Shown here in pieces: positions 1 through 5,138 of a DNA stretch of 5,138 nt. A program made the translations under genes and the position numbers. Under the pieces are notes generated by a model. It did not search any database and was not told where the DNA came from. It was given only the letters and a program-made list of their open reading frames with translations. Origin of the DNA: B4-G1 sp964393895 (GTDB taxonomy: Bacteria > Chloroflexota > Anaerolineae > B4-G1); contig CAYMWP010000207.1 in the NCBI GenBank assembly GCA_964393895.1, positions 1 through 5,138 of the forward strand, written 5' to 3'. Numbering within the stretch: the stretch's first letter is position 1; the number at the start of each line of letters is the position of its first letter.

Positions 1-78
1 TTCGAGAGGATGCAAGTATAAATGCCGTTACTGTTATCATACAGCCAGAACCGGCATTTATACTTGCATCCTCTCGAA
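1..78. repeat. Perfect 27-bp inverted repeat with 24-base loop at the window edge
   Basis: Bases 1-27 are the exact reverse complement of bases 52-78; bases 28-51 form the loop. The repeat begins at the very first base of the window. The arm encodes SRGCKYKC of the radical SAM gene on the minus strand, so it is coding DNA present in both orientations and not a typical terminator: there is no T-run. Such an arrangement fits a fold-back (snap-back) chimera or assembly-graph artefact at a contig end. A real inverted duplication is also possible. Confidence 0.95.
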
Positions 79-659
79 GTCTCAATGTTTATCATGTTTC
101 TGCCCCTATATTCCTGCACATAGTCATCGGTGTGAACAAGATGATACGGCGGTAGGGGCAAGGAATCCATATCAACGGGGGCACGAAACTCGTTCTTTAC
201 GATCTCGTTTCCTTCTTTGAACCACAGTCCCTTGATCCCCCTGAGGGATTTTTGTAGAGACAGTTTGTCGGCAAACTCGAGAAGTGTTTCTTCTCCGTCA
301 CCAATAACAACACTGTCAACCGCAGGATCAGATAGAGTCTCTTCAGGGCTCAGGGTTGGGTGGTTGCCTCCCCAGACAATGTGGACATCGCTTTTTGTCT
401 TGATATACCGTGAGACTTCCAGGGCGCTGGCAATAGGCTGTCCGCTCATGACTGAAAGACCGACAAAAATAGGCTTCGTAGCAAGTTCTCTGTCTATGAC
501 TTGTTGCCACGGCTGGCTTATCCGCAAATCGAGGATCGAAATGTCATAGTGCTGGGCCACGAGGGACGCTGCCTGTATTAGCGGCAGAGGTAAATGGGGT
601 TTGTCTCGAATTACGTCCATATCCCCAATACGGGGATATATCAGAATGATGTCTGGCAT
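1..659 (-). CDS. B12-binding radical SAM protein, N-terminal part, runs off left edge
   Basis: This is the first 219 codons of a protein with an N-terminal cobalamin-binding Rossmann-like domain (about residues 1-135) leading into a radical SAM domain. Visible family signs are the opening MPDIILIYPR, then FVGLSVMSGQPIASAL (65-80), VWGGNHPTLSPEETL (95-109) and VVIGDGEETLLEFADKL (117-133). The linker LPLPPYHLV (167-175) precedes ETSRGCKYKC (193-202), the start of the [4Fe-4S]-binding CxxxCxxC motif. Known members are cytosolic enzymes that use S-adenosylmethionine, often with B12, for methylations and rearrangements; the substrate cannot be told here. The ATG at 659 is the first start after an in-frame TGA 30 codon-bases upstream, and no clear Shine-Dalgarno precedes it. 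Residues after 203 are unreliable: they run through the palindrome at 1-78, where the third cysteine reads as Trp205. The opposite loop strand gives the expected Cys. Base composition is much less GC-rich than in the neighbouring operon, and the gene has its own promoter. The family call is firm; the exact function is unknown. Confidence 0.88.
   Translation of the reverse strand, partial: MPDIILIYPRIGDMDVIRDKPHLPLPLIQAASLVAQHYDISILDLRISQPWQQVIDRELATKPIFVGLSVMSGQPIASALEVSRYIKTKSDVHIVWGGNHPTLSPEETLSDPAVDSVVIGDGEETLLEFADKLSLQKSLRGIKGLWFKEGNEIVKNEFRAPVDMDSLPLPPYHLVHTDDYVQEYRGRNMINIETSRGCKYKCRFWLYDNSNGIYTCILS
2..51 (+). other. Likely true continuation of the radical SAM reading frame, in inverted orientation
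   Basis: Read on the plus strand from base 2, this piece encodes SRGCKYKCRYCYHTAR followed by two bases of another codon. Bases 2-27 repeat the coding of the minus-strand arm. Bases 28-51 add RYCYHTAR, which supplies the third cysteine of CxxxCxxC and an aromatic residue before it, as is normal in radical SAM enzymes. The minus-strand reading of the same loop gives RFWLYDNSN, which breaks the motif. I infer that bases 1-51 are sense-strand sequence of the same gene joined head to head with its antisense strand at 51/52. Confidence 0.65.
619..639 (-). other. 8-bp perfect hairpin in the first codons of the radical SAM gene
   Basis: ATATCCCC (619-626) and GGGGATAT (632-639) are perfect inverted arms around a 5-base loop. 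In the mRNA the hairpin covers codons 7 to 14, about 20 nt after the start codon. A stem this close to the initiation site could slow translation, but it may simply reflect the codons of Tyr-Pro-Arg-Ile-Gly-Asp. There is no T-run, so it is not a terminator. Confidence 0.4.
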
Positions 660-831
660 GAGAATTAGAATCGCTTGAAGATATGGGATGGTTCAACGGC
701 GATCCAATCTTTCGTTTTGCAATCGCTTTTCCGTTGACGGTCTCCCACCACGCCTATTTTGGCATCTTGTCTTTTGAGGAATACAGCGACGAGGAATCCC
801 CTCGGGCAGCGCCAAACTGTCAGCCAGGTAT

Positions 832-859
832 ATTATGGACAGAACACAAAATCTGTCAA
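832..859 (-). promoter_or_regulatory. Sigma70-type promoter for the radical SAM gene
   Basis: On the minus strand a consensus -35 TTGACA (859-854) is followed after 16 bases by a -10 CATAAT (837-832), which matches the TATAAT consensus at five of six positions. Transcription would start near 825 and run left into the radical SAM gene, leaving a leader of about 165 nt. The match is far better than chance for this stretch, and it gives the gene transcription independent of the operon upstream. Confidence 0.6.
838..857. promoter_or_regulatory. Possible operator dyad overlapping the promoter
   Basis: GACAGA (838-843) and TCTGTC (852-857) are perfect 6-bp inverted arms separated by 8 bases. The dyad fills the spacer and covers part of the -35 box of the minus-strand promoter, where a repressor dimer could block RNA polymerase. 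The arms are short, the regulator is unknown, and one arm partly coincides with the TTGACA box, so chance is possible. Confidence 0.3.
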
Positions 860-942
860 CTTGGGCCGGTGGCTGTGGACTCCAACACAGAAGGCGCGGC
901 TGGTTGCATTTTCGTCCTCGAGGGCGAACTACAGTGCGAGCC

Positions 943-2361
943 TTAGGGCTGGGCGGCCGCGGCGCGGATGCTTTCCCAGGCGGCGCGTACCTTTTCCAGC
1001 TCCTCCGGCTTTTCCGGTACTTGGCCATAGTGCGCGGCGACGTATGCCTCGGTGATGCGGTCTATCTCCTGGCAACTTGAGGGGAAGGCCCGCTCCAGAG
1101 TGGGACGGTATTCGTAGGGGGTCTCGTGGGGAGCGCGGGGATAGCCCCGCTCCGCCGCCAGCGCGCTGGTGTGAGCATAGATACGGCGGATGGTCATAGC
1201 TGCGAGGAAGCGGCCCAGGAAGGAGCGGCCCAGGGCGGCGGTCGCTTCGTCCAGGCCGCGGCGCCCGCGCAGCAGCAGATCGCGCAGGGAGCGGCGCAGG
1301 TGGATGCCCTCCCAGACCGATTCCCGCTCGTCGCCGCGAGACCGTCCGGCCCGCGCGCGCAGTCGGCGCAAGGAAAAGGCCACGATCAGCAGCAAGAGCA
1401 GCAAGCCCCCCAGCGCGCCGACCGTCCTGGTCAGCGCCAGTTGTTCCGGGCTAAGAGGCAACTGTTCGGGTTGCTGGGGCGGTTCTATTGACGGCAGAGA
1501 TCGAGGCGTGAAATCGAACCCCTCTATGCCGATCCGGCCGATGATGGCGAACAGGAGCGTCATCACGCCGTACAAGATGCAGGCCAGGACGTAGACCAGG
1601 ACGGCTACGACGAGCCTCGCCGCCGTCCACAGCGGCGTGAGGATGCGGCCGATGCTCTCGCCCGTCATTGAGGCCGCCGCGCCGGCCGCCAGCAGCAGGA
1701 CGATCAGGGCGGCGGTCACCAGCGTGGCCAGCCACCCCAGGTTGAAGGGGGAATGTTGGCCTCCGTATTGCTGCCCCACTTCCTCCGCCCGCGCCAGGCC
1801 AATCCCCAGCAGGCTGAAGAAGAAATAGACGAACACAAAGCGGTGGAGGGGCCAGGGGAGGATGAACCCGCCCACCGTTATGGTGATGGCGAGCGTGACC
1901 AGTCCCAGGCGAAAGCGAAAGGCGACGTTTCCGCTGTTGAGCCTCCGCTGGGCCAGCGCCAGCCCGCGCCACCAGAAGAATGTGACCGATAGAAAGATGA
2001 GTATCTCCCGTGAAGGGTCGCCCTGTTGCAAGTTGCGCAAGAATTCCAACATCCAGGCCGGGTCCAGGAGGGCCGTCTGAGGGTAAAGCAAGTTGCGCAT
2101 GGCGAGCAGCCCGCTGAGCAACATTCCCAGGGCCAGCAGAGGGGAGCGAATCGAGGGAGGGAGGGACAATCGTAGGCTCAGGCGGGCGACGTAGTGTACG
2201 GCTACGACCAGGCAGAAAAAGATGATCGTGATCGGCAGCGGGCGAACGGGTGCGATGAACGAGAGCAGCGAGGCAAAGAGGGGGGTGACGACGCAGACGT
2301 CCATCGCCCCCAGGGTGAGGAACACCAACTCGCGACGAACGACGGCGCGGAATCTAGCCAC
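943..2361 (-). CDS. Multi-pass membrane protein with C-terminal DUF4129 domain
   Basis: This is a 472-residue integral membrane protein and the last gene of the operon. Hydrophobic segments lie near residues 12-38, 41-60, 72-90, 118-136, 150-168, 171-190, 207-231 and 245-278. A Pro/Gln-rich linker follows (about 281-310), then a final membrane segment (311-331), an Arg-rich cytosolic stretch and a DUF4129-like tail (about 388-468). The tail shows the family pattern IRRIYAHTSALAAERGYPRA, then ETPYEY, then ITEAYVAAHYG. TgpA-type proteins share this outline but carry a transglutaminase domain before the last helix; here that domain is absent and I see no Cys-His-Asp catalytic set. The start is GTG at 2361, with GGAGG six bases upstream, and it overlaps the DUF58 stop by 8 bases, so translational coupling is likely. 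It probably works with the MoxR and DUF58 proteins at the membrane, perhaps in envelope or polymer handling. That role is inferred from context only. Confidence 0.85.
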   Translation of the reverse strand: MARFRAVVRRELVFLTLGAMDVCVVTPLFASLLSFIAPVRPLPITIIFFCLVVAVHYVARLSLRLSLPPSIRSPLLALGMLLSGLLAMRNLLYPQTALLDPAWMLEFLRNLQQGDPSREILIFLSVTFFWWRGLALAQRRLNSGNVAFRFRLGLVTLAITITVGGFILPWPLHRFVFVYFFFSLLGIGLARAEEVGQQYGGQHSPFNLGWLATLVTAALIVLLLAAGAAASMTGESIGRILTPLWTAARLVVAVLVYVLACILYGVMTLLFAIIGRIGIEGFDFTPRSLPSIEPPQQPEQLPLSPEQLALTRTVGALGGLLLLLLIVAFSLRRLRARAGRSRGDERESVWEGIHLRRSLRDLLLRGRRGLDEATAALGRSFLGRFLAAMTIRRIYAHTSALAAERGYPRAPHETPYEYRPTLERAFPSSCQEIDRITEAYVAAHYGQVPEKPEELEKVRAAWESIRAAAAQP

Positions 2362-3682
2362 CCGTCGCCTCCCAGCGCGGCCCCAATCCGGCGGCCCGCA
2401 GCGCGGCCGTCGCGCTGTGCGGTCCCCCCTGGAAAGCGTGCATGGACGAGGGCAGGTGATAAGCGGCGATCCCGTCCAGCGAGGGTGGCGGGTCCTCGGC
2501 CAGCGAGACGAGAGCCAAGCGCCGTCCTGCGTCCCGGAGCCGCAGCAGCATCGTGGCCAGGTCGTCGGTCACGATGGCGGTCACTACGACCAGCGTGGCT
2601 CCCCAGGGCAGGCGGGGACTCTCGTAGCGCAGCAGTTCGTGGATGGACGAGGTGGCAAAGCTGGTCACGGCGGCCAGCGCTTCCAGCACGAGGGCCAACT
2701 GGTCTGGCGAGCGGCCGGGGAGCACGCGGATGGGTTGGTCGGAGAGGGGCAGGCTGCCGTTGGCGATCAGCCCCACGTTATACTTTTGCCCCACGGCCCA
2801 GGTGGCGATGGAGGCGGCCGTGCCGATGGTGCGCTCGAACAGTTCTGGAAGAACCCCCTGCCAACTGAACTCTAGGGTGCAGACGTTCAACAGGATGGCC
2901 AGGGTGAGCGTCGTGGTCGGCTCAAAGACCCGCACCTGTAGCTCGCCCCGGTGAGCGGTGGCCTTCCAGTGGATGTGGCGCAGGCTGTCTTCGGGGCGGT
3001 GGTCGCGGATGCCGATGGTGCGCAGTGGGTCTTTGAGCACGCGGCGGTGAGCCTTGCGCTCGCCGAAGGGTTCTTTGGAGGGCAATCCCAGTTCTTCCAT
3101 CGGCCAGATGCGGGGGTAGACGATCAGTCGGTCATGGTGTCCGTGACTCTGGCGCGTCTCGAAGAGAGTGAATATGTCGCCCGATCTGAGTTCCACCGGC
3201 CCCAGTTTGTAGATGCCGCGCGCGGTACAGTCCAGCTCGTAGCGCCGGCTGACCCGTTCGTACCAGCGCAGGGAGAGCACGAGGGGGAGTTTGCCGATCC
3301 GGGGGGCGTGAGTGGGCAAGAGCGCGCCCCGTGTGAGGGGCAAAGCCATGGGGATCTCGTCGCCGATCTCTAGCCAGCTCAAGGGGAGCAGTTTACGATT
3401 GGTGATGCGGGTCGTCATCTCGACCGTCTCGCCGGGGAAGGCGCACTGTTTATCAAAGCGCCGTTCGTACTCGACGTGGCGCAGCGACATCCGATTCCAC
3501 CACCAGGAAATTGGTATGACGGTCAGAAGACAGGCTGCCAGGGCAAAGAGGGCGCGTTGGTCGGTGAGCAGCCCGAGGACGATCAACAATGCCGCCATCT
3601 CGAACCAGGCATGGCTGAATTGGGGACGGGCTTTTTCCGCTCGTTGGTTCTCTCTATCGTTCGCTCTAGTTTGGTCTGGCAT
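2354..3682 (-). CDS. DUF58 family membrane-anchored protein
   Basis: This is a 442-residue DUF58 protein. After a polar N-terminus (1-24), two hydrophobic segments (about 26-40 and 43-62) form a membrane hairpin. A beta-rich region follows (about 65-200), with typical phrases FPGETVEMTTRITNRKLLPL (82-101) and RGIYKLGPVELRSGDIFTLF (155-174). The DUF58 signature is LRTIGIRDHRPEDSLRHIHW (220-239), then KATAHRGELQVRVFEP. The rest resembles a vWA fold, but the usual MIDAS DxSxS is not seen: the matching strand reads LTLAILLNVCT. DUF58 proteins are usual partners of MoxR ATPases. The open frame extends further upstream into the MoxR gene, but I chose the ATG at 3682 because the product then begins 23 bases after the MoxR stop and has the family's normal N-terminus. 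The GGAGAA at 3695-3700 is a rather distant ribosome binding site. The stop overlaps the next gene's GTG. The substrate is unknown. Confidence 0.9.
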   Translation of the reverse strand: MPDQTRANDRENQRAEKARPQFSHAWFEMAALLIVLGLLTDQRALFALAACLLTVIPISWWWNRMSLRHVEYERRFDKQCAFPGETVEMTTRITNRKLLPLSWLEIGDEIPMALPLTRGALLPTHAPRIGKLPLVLSLRWYERVSRRYELDCTARGIYKLGPVELRSGDIFTLFETRQSHGHHDRLIVYPRIWPMEELGLPSKEPFGERKAHRRVLKDPLRTIGIRDHRPEDSLRHIHWKATAHRGELQVRVFEPTTTLTLAILLNVCTLEFSWQGVLPELFERTIGTAASIATWAVGQKYNVGLIANGSLPLSDQPIRVLPGRSPDQLALVLEALAAVTSFATSSIHELLRYESPRLPWGATLVVVTAIVTDDLATMLLRLRDAGRRLALVSLAEDPPPSLDGIAAYHLPSSMHAFQGGPHSATAALRAAGLGPRWEATGG

Positions 3683-3705
3683 AGCGGAGGCACGTTCTCC
3701 CGGCG

Positions 3706-4644
3706 CTACAACCGCTCCACCGGCGCCGGCACGGTCTCGATCACGTCCATCAGGACGTCGGTCAAGCGGCGGCCTCTCAACCGCGTTGCCGGGTTGACGA
3801 TGATACGGTGAGTGAGGACGTAAGGGGCCAGCAGTTTGACGTCGTCGGGCAGGACGTACTGGCGGCCGCGAATGGCGGCCAGCGCCTGGGCGCACTTGTA
3901 CAGGGCGAGCGTCCCGCGCGGGCTGACGCCGAGTTGGACGTCCTTGTGCTCCCGCGTCGCCCGGACCACGTCCACGATGTAGCCGCGCACCGATTCCTCG
4001 ACCTTTACTGCTCGTACCTGCCGTTGTATGGCGATCAACTCGTCGGGGGTAGCGACCGGTTCCAGAGTCTCTAGCGGGTCCTGCCGCTCGAAGCGGAGCA
4101 GGATGGCGTGTTCTTCCTCCTCGGTGGGGTAGCCGATGGGGAGCTTGATCAGGAAGCGGTCAACCTGGGCCTCCGGCAGGGGAAAGGTGCCCTCCAGTTC
4201 GATGGGGTTCTGGGTAGCCATCACCAGGAAGGGGCGAGGCAGGGGGTAGGTCACGCCGTCCACCGTGATCTGCCGCTCCTGCATGGCCTCTAGCAGCGCC
4301 GACTGGGTACGGGGCGTGGCGCGGTTGATCTCGTCGGCCAGCACGACCTGCGACATCACCGGCCCTGGGCGGAACTTGAATTCTTGCTCTTTTTGGTCAA
4401 AGTAGCTGATGCCAGTGACGTCCGAAGGCAGCAGGTCGGGCGTAAACTGAATGCGGCAAAAGGTACAGCCCAAGCTGGCGGCGACCGCCCGCGCCAGCGT
4501 AGTTTTGCCGATGCCGGGCACGTCTTCGAGCAGGATGTGCCCTTCGCAAAGGATAGCGACCAACGCCAGGTCAATCACCTCCCCCTTGCCGACGATGACT
4601 TTATGGATATTTTCGCGCACGCGAGCGGCGACCTGGGAGTTCAT
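3706..4644 (-). CDS. MoxR family AAA+ ATPase
   Basis: This 312-residue protein has the usual length for the MoxR family and is complete. The Walker A region is LLEDVPGIGKTT (38-49, Lys47) and Walker B is VVLADEINRA (100-109, Asp104-Glu105). Sensor 1 is VMATQNPIE (141-149, Asn146), the EAQVDRF segment (158-164) carries the likely arginine finger Arg163, and sensor 2 is in SPRG (Arg243). These proteins form cytosolic ATP-driven rings that act as chaperones, often maturing or activating vWA-containing partners. The best-supported partner here is the DUF58 protein encoded next, and the membrane DUF4129 protein follows that. The start at 4644 is preceded by AGGAGG five bases upstream, the strongest ribosome binding site in the window, as expected for the first gene of an operon. 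All key catalytic residues are present. The family assignment is secure; the cellular process is not shown by the sequence. Confidence 0.96.
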   Translation of the reverse strand: MNSQVAARVRENIHKVIVGKGEVIDLALVAILCEGHILLEDVPGIGKTTLARAVAASLGCTFCRIQFTPDLLPSDVTGISYFDQKEQEFKFRPGPVMSQVVLADEINRATPRTQSALLEAMQERQITVDGVTYPLPRPFLVMATQNPIELEGTFPLPEAQVDRFLIKLPIGYPTEEEEHAILLRFERQDPLETLEPVATPDELIAIQRQVRAVKVEESVRGYIVDVVRATREHKDVQLGVSPRGTLALYKCAQALAAIRGRQYVLPDDVKLLAPYVLTHRIIVNPATRLRGRRLTDVLMDVIETVPAPVERL

Positions 4645-4649
4645 CTGGG

Positions 4650-4655
4650 CCTCCT
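4650..4655 (-). promoter_or_regulatory. Strong Shine-Dalgarno of the MoxR gene
   Basis: On the minus strand AGGAGG lies five bases before the ATG at 4644. It fixes this start, and it marks the MoxR gene as the first cistron, since the other two operon genes rely on short spacing or overlap. Confidence 0.85.
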
Positions 4656-4693
4656 GTTTCCCTCGCCAGGCGTTGTCCTGGGAGAGGGTGAGT

Positions 4694-4721
4694 ATTAGAT
4701 TGGGCGAAACACTACAGCGAA
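4694..4721 (-). promoter_or_regulatory. Weak candidate promoter of the MoxR-DUF58-DUF4129 operon
   Basis: A -10-like TCTAAT (4699-4694, five of six matches) sits 16 bases after a poor -35-like TTCGCT (4721-4716) on the minus strand. It would give a leader of about 43 nt ending in the strong Shine-Dalgarno. The region is AT-richer than the genes. No better candidate appears between the repeat and the MoxR start, but the -35 is weak. Confidence 0.3.
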
Positions 4722-4726
4722 TTTAG

Positions 4727-4746
4727 AAAAAAACGAACAAGCGTTC
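4727..4746 (-). terminator. Weak terminator-like hairpin with T-run
   Basis: On the minus strand GAAC-loop-GTTC (4746-4735), with a possible additional wobble pair, is followed by G and seven T residues (4733-4727). It could end transcripts coming from the right before the operon promoter. The stem is only 4-5 bp and not GC-rich, so its efficiency is doubtful. Confidence 0.25.
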
Positions 4747-4763
4747 AGGCCATTCATATTGCC

Positions 4764-4894
4764 AACCACAAAGATCACAAAGGGCACCAAGAAAGCCAAA
4801 AACATTCGGCCTGTAACGTATCTGGTAGGTCTCTTCAAACCACGGCCCTTTGCAATCCTCACTTTGTGTTCTTGGTGTACTTTAACAACCAACC
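4764..4894. repeat. Dispersed palindromic repeat-like element (inverted 'cacaaag/caccaagaa' arms)
   Basis: The left part (4764-4797) is built from short related words: accacaaag, atcacaaag, ggcaccaagaaag. The right part (4858-4894) carries the same words in reverse complement: actttgtgttcttggtgta. The core arms 4779-4793 and 4869-4883 pair at 13 of 15 positions, with the mismatches at two adjacent bases. From memory, environmental bacterial genomes often hold many copies of such elements, and spurious proteins reading TTKxTKGTKK are annotated on them; the plus strand here reads TTKITKGTKKAK. It is probably non-autonomous and has no transposase. Copies elsewhere in the genome cannot be seen from this window. 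Confidence 0.6.
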
Positions 4895-5103
4895 ATCTGA
4901 ACGGTTACTGTTACTCTATGTCCGTTGTCAGTATAGCCGGTCTCTCCTCTGAAGTCGGTCTGGGTCAGATAATTCTCCTCATATATTGATACACTCGAAC
5001 TGGTTTGCTGGTTCAATTCCCATTTGACTTTAAGCGCAGGTGAACTGTGCAACTCTCCAATTACGTCACTTGATTCAACTGCACTCAGCCTGTTTTCCGC
5101 ACT
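4882..5103 (-). pseudogene. Coding-like open frame without a good start, ending in the repeat
   Basis: Between an in-frame TAA (5106-5104) and a TAA at 4884-4882 the minus strand is open for 73 codons. Its translation looks protein-like, with stretches such as ALKVKWELNQQTSSSVSIYE and NYLTQTDFRGETGYTDNGHR, then VTVTVQMVGC at the end. It has no ATG before the last few residues; only a TTG (5052) could serve as a start, and no ribosome binding site is clear. The stop falls within the right arm of the dispersed repeat. It may be the remnant of a gene broken by a nonsense mutation or frameshift and cut by the repeat, or simply chance. I do not recognise a family. Confidence 0.25.
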
Positions 5104-5136
5104 TTATGATAGCAAGTGTTCGTAGTAAGCGCGGAT
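5104..5136 (-). other. Possible C-terminal tail of a gene continuing beyond the right edge
   Basis: The minus strand enters the window in a frame reading IRAYYEHLLS followed by TAA (5106-5104). It is a plausible protein C-terminus in the same orientation as the operon, but ten codons are too few to identify anything. It is in the same frame as the open stretch that follows, so both could be parts of one gene broken by this TAA. Confidence 0.22.
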
Positions 5137-5138
5137 GC

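Larger units (their letters stand above)
660..942. other. Intergenic region with leader of the radical SAM gene
   Basis: This stretch separates the end of the DUF4129 gene from the radical SAM start. It holds the promoter and dyad at 832-859 and about 165 bases of presumed 5' untranslated leader. I see no tRNA, no riboswitch I recognise (no cobalamin-riboswitch signature) and no strong rho-independent terminator for the operon; the best small stem, CTGTG/CACAG near 874-891, has no T-run. Open frames here in both directions do not look like proteins. Confidence 0.6.

Noticed and set aside
1..78. CRISPR repeat, integron attC site or transposon end
   Set aside because: There is a single palindrome, no spacers, no attC core sites and no transposase, and the arms are plain coding sequence of the radical SAM gene.
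217..549. Plus-strand open frame of 110 codons
   Set aside because: It lies opposite the radical SAM gene, whose minus-strand translation shows clear family motifs.
874..891. CTGTG/CACAG stem as a terminator for the operon
   Set aside because: The stem is 5 bp, the loop is 8 bases and no T-run follows, so it is not a convincing terminator.
683..946. Plus-strand frame of 87 codons in the intergenic region
   Set aside because: It has no ribosome binding site or recognisable motif, and it lies across the promoter and leader of the radical SAM gene.
693..1028. Minus-strand frame of 111 codons
   Set aside because: Its start overlaps the end of the DUF4129 gene in another frame, and the Arg/Pro-rich product looks like a GC-driven shadow.
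1451..1972. Minus-strand frame of 173 codons rich in Arg, Gly and Ala
   Set aside because: It is a shifted-frame shadow entirely inside the DUF4129 gene, typical of GC-rich DNA.
2194..2875. Two long plus-strand frames of over 210 codons
   Set aside because: They oppose the DUF4129 and DUF58 genes, have biased Arg/Gly composition and show no domain signs.
3683..3895. Upstream extension of the DUF58 frame to an ATG at 3895
   Set aside because: It would overlap the conserved end of the MoxR gene, and the added residues are Arg/Pro-rich and unlike DUF58 N-termini.
4695..4989. Small open frames on both strands over the repeat (products with TTKITKGTKK or FLAFLVPFVIFVV)
   Set aside because: They are translations of the dispersed repeat's short words, a known source of spurious small proteins.

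Overview
The window carries genes on the minus strand only. From right to left it holds an intergenic segment with a dispersed palindromic repeat, a tight three-gene operon (MoxR AAA+ ATPase, DUF58 protein, membrane DUF4129 protein), a 280-base intergenic stretch with a convincing promoter, and the 5' part of a cobalamin-binding radical SAM gene that runs off the left edge through a perfect palindrome. I infer an uncultured environmental bacterium. The operon genes are very GC-rich (75% in bases 1261-1320 by hand count), while both ends are near 45-47% (241-300 and 5041-5100). The repeat with 'cacaaag / caccaagaa' words resembles a class I associate with Chloroflexota, Planctomycetota and similar metagenomic genomes. 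The phylum is a guess, because no rRNA or marker gene is present.

Operon (4644 down to 943): the MoxR ATPase starts at an ATG behind a near-perfect Shine-Dalgarno. It is followed after 23 bases by DUF58, whose stop overlaps the GTG start of the DUF4129 gene by 8 bases. MoxR and DUF58 proteins usually act together: MoxR is a chaperone-like ATPase, and DUF58 is a membrane-anchored partner with a vWA-like fold. The third gene of such clusters is often a TgpA-type membrane transglutaminase ending in DUF4129. Here the third protein has the TgpA-like membrane layout and the DUF4129 tail, but where the transglutaminase domain would sit there is only a short Pro/Gln-rich linker.

Left end (1-945): the radical SAM gene starts at 659 and has its own promoter (TTGACA, 16-base spacer, CATAAT) overlapping a 6-bp dyad, which gives a leader of about 165 nt. 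The most striking point is at positions 1-78. A perfect 27-bp inverted repeat with a 24-base loop lies exactly on the codons of the iron-sulfur motif. Read straight through, the third cysteine of CxxxCxxC is lost. Read with the loop strand flipped, the motif is perfect (CKYKCRYCYHTAR). The window edge is therefore either a fold-back chimera at a contig end or a real loop-inversion site. I favour the chimera.

Right end (4645-5138): there is a weak promoter and a weak terminator-like hairpin, then the dispersed repeat (about 4764-4894), then a 73-codon open frame on the minus strand without a good start that ends inside the repeat arm. The last bases could encode the C-terminus of a further minus-strand gene. 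I found no convincing undescribed multi-gene system. The items most worth checking are the palindrome, the transglutaminase-less DUF4129 operon and the repeat.
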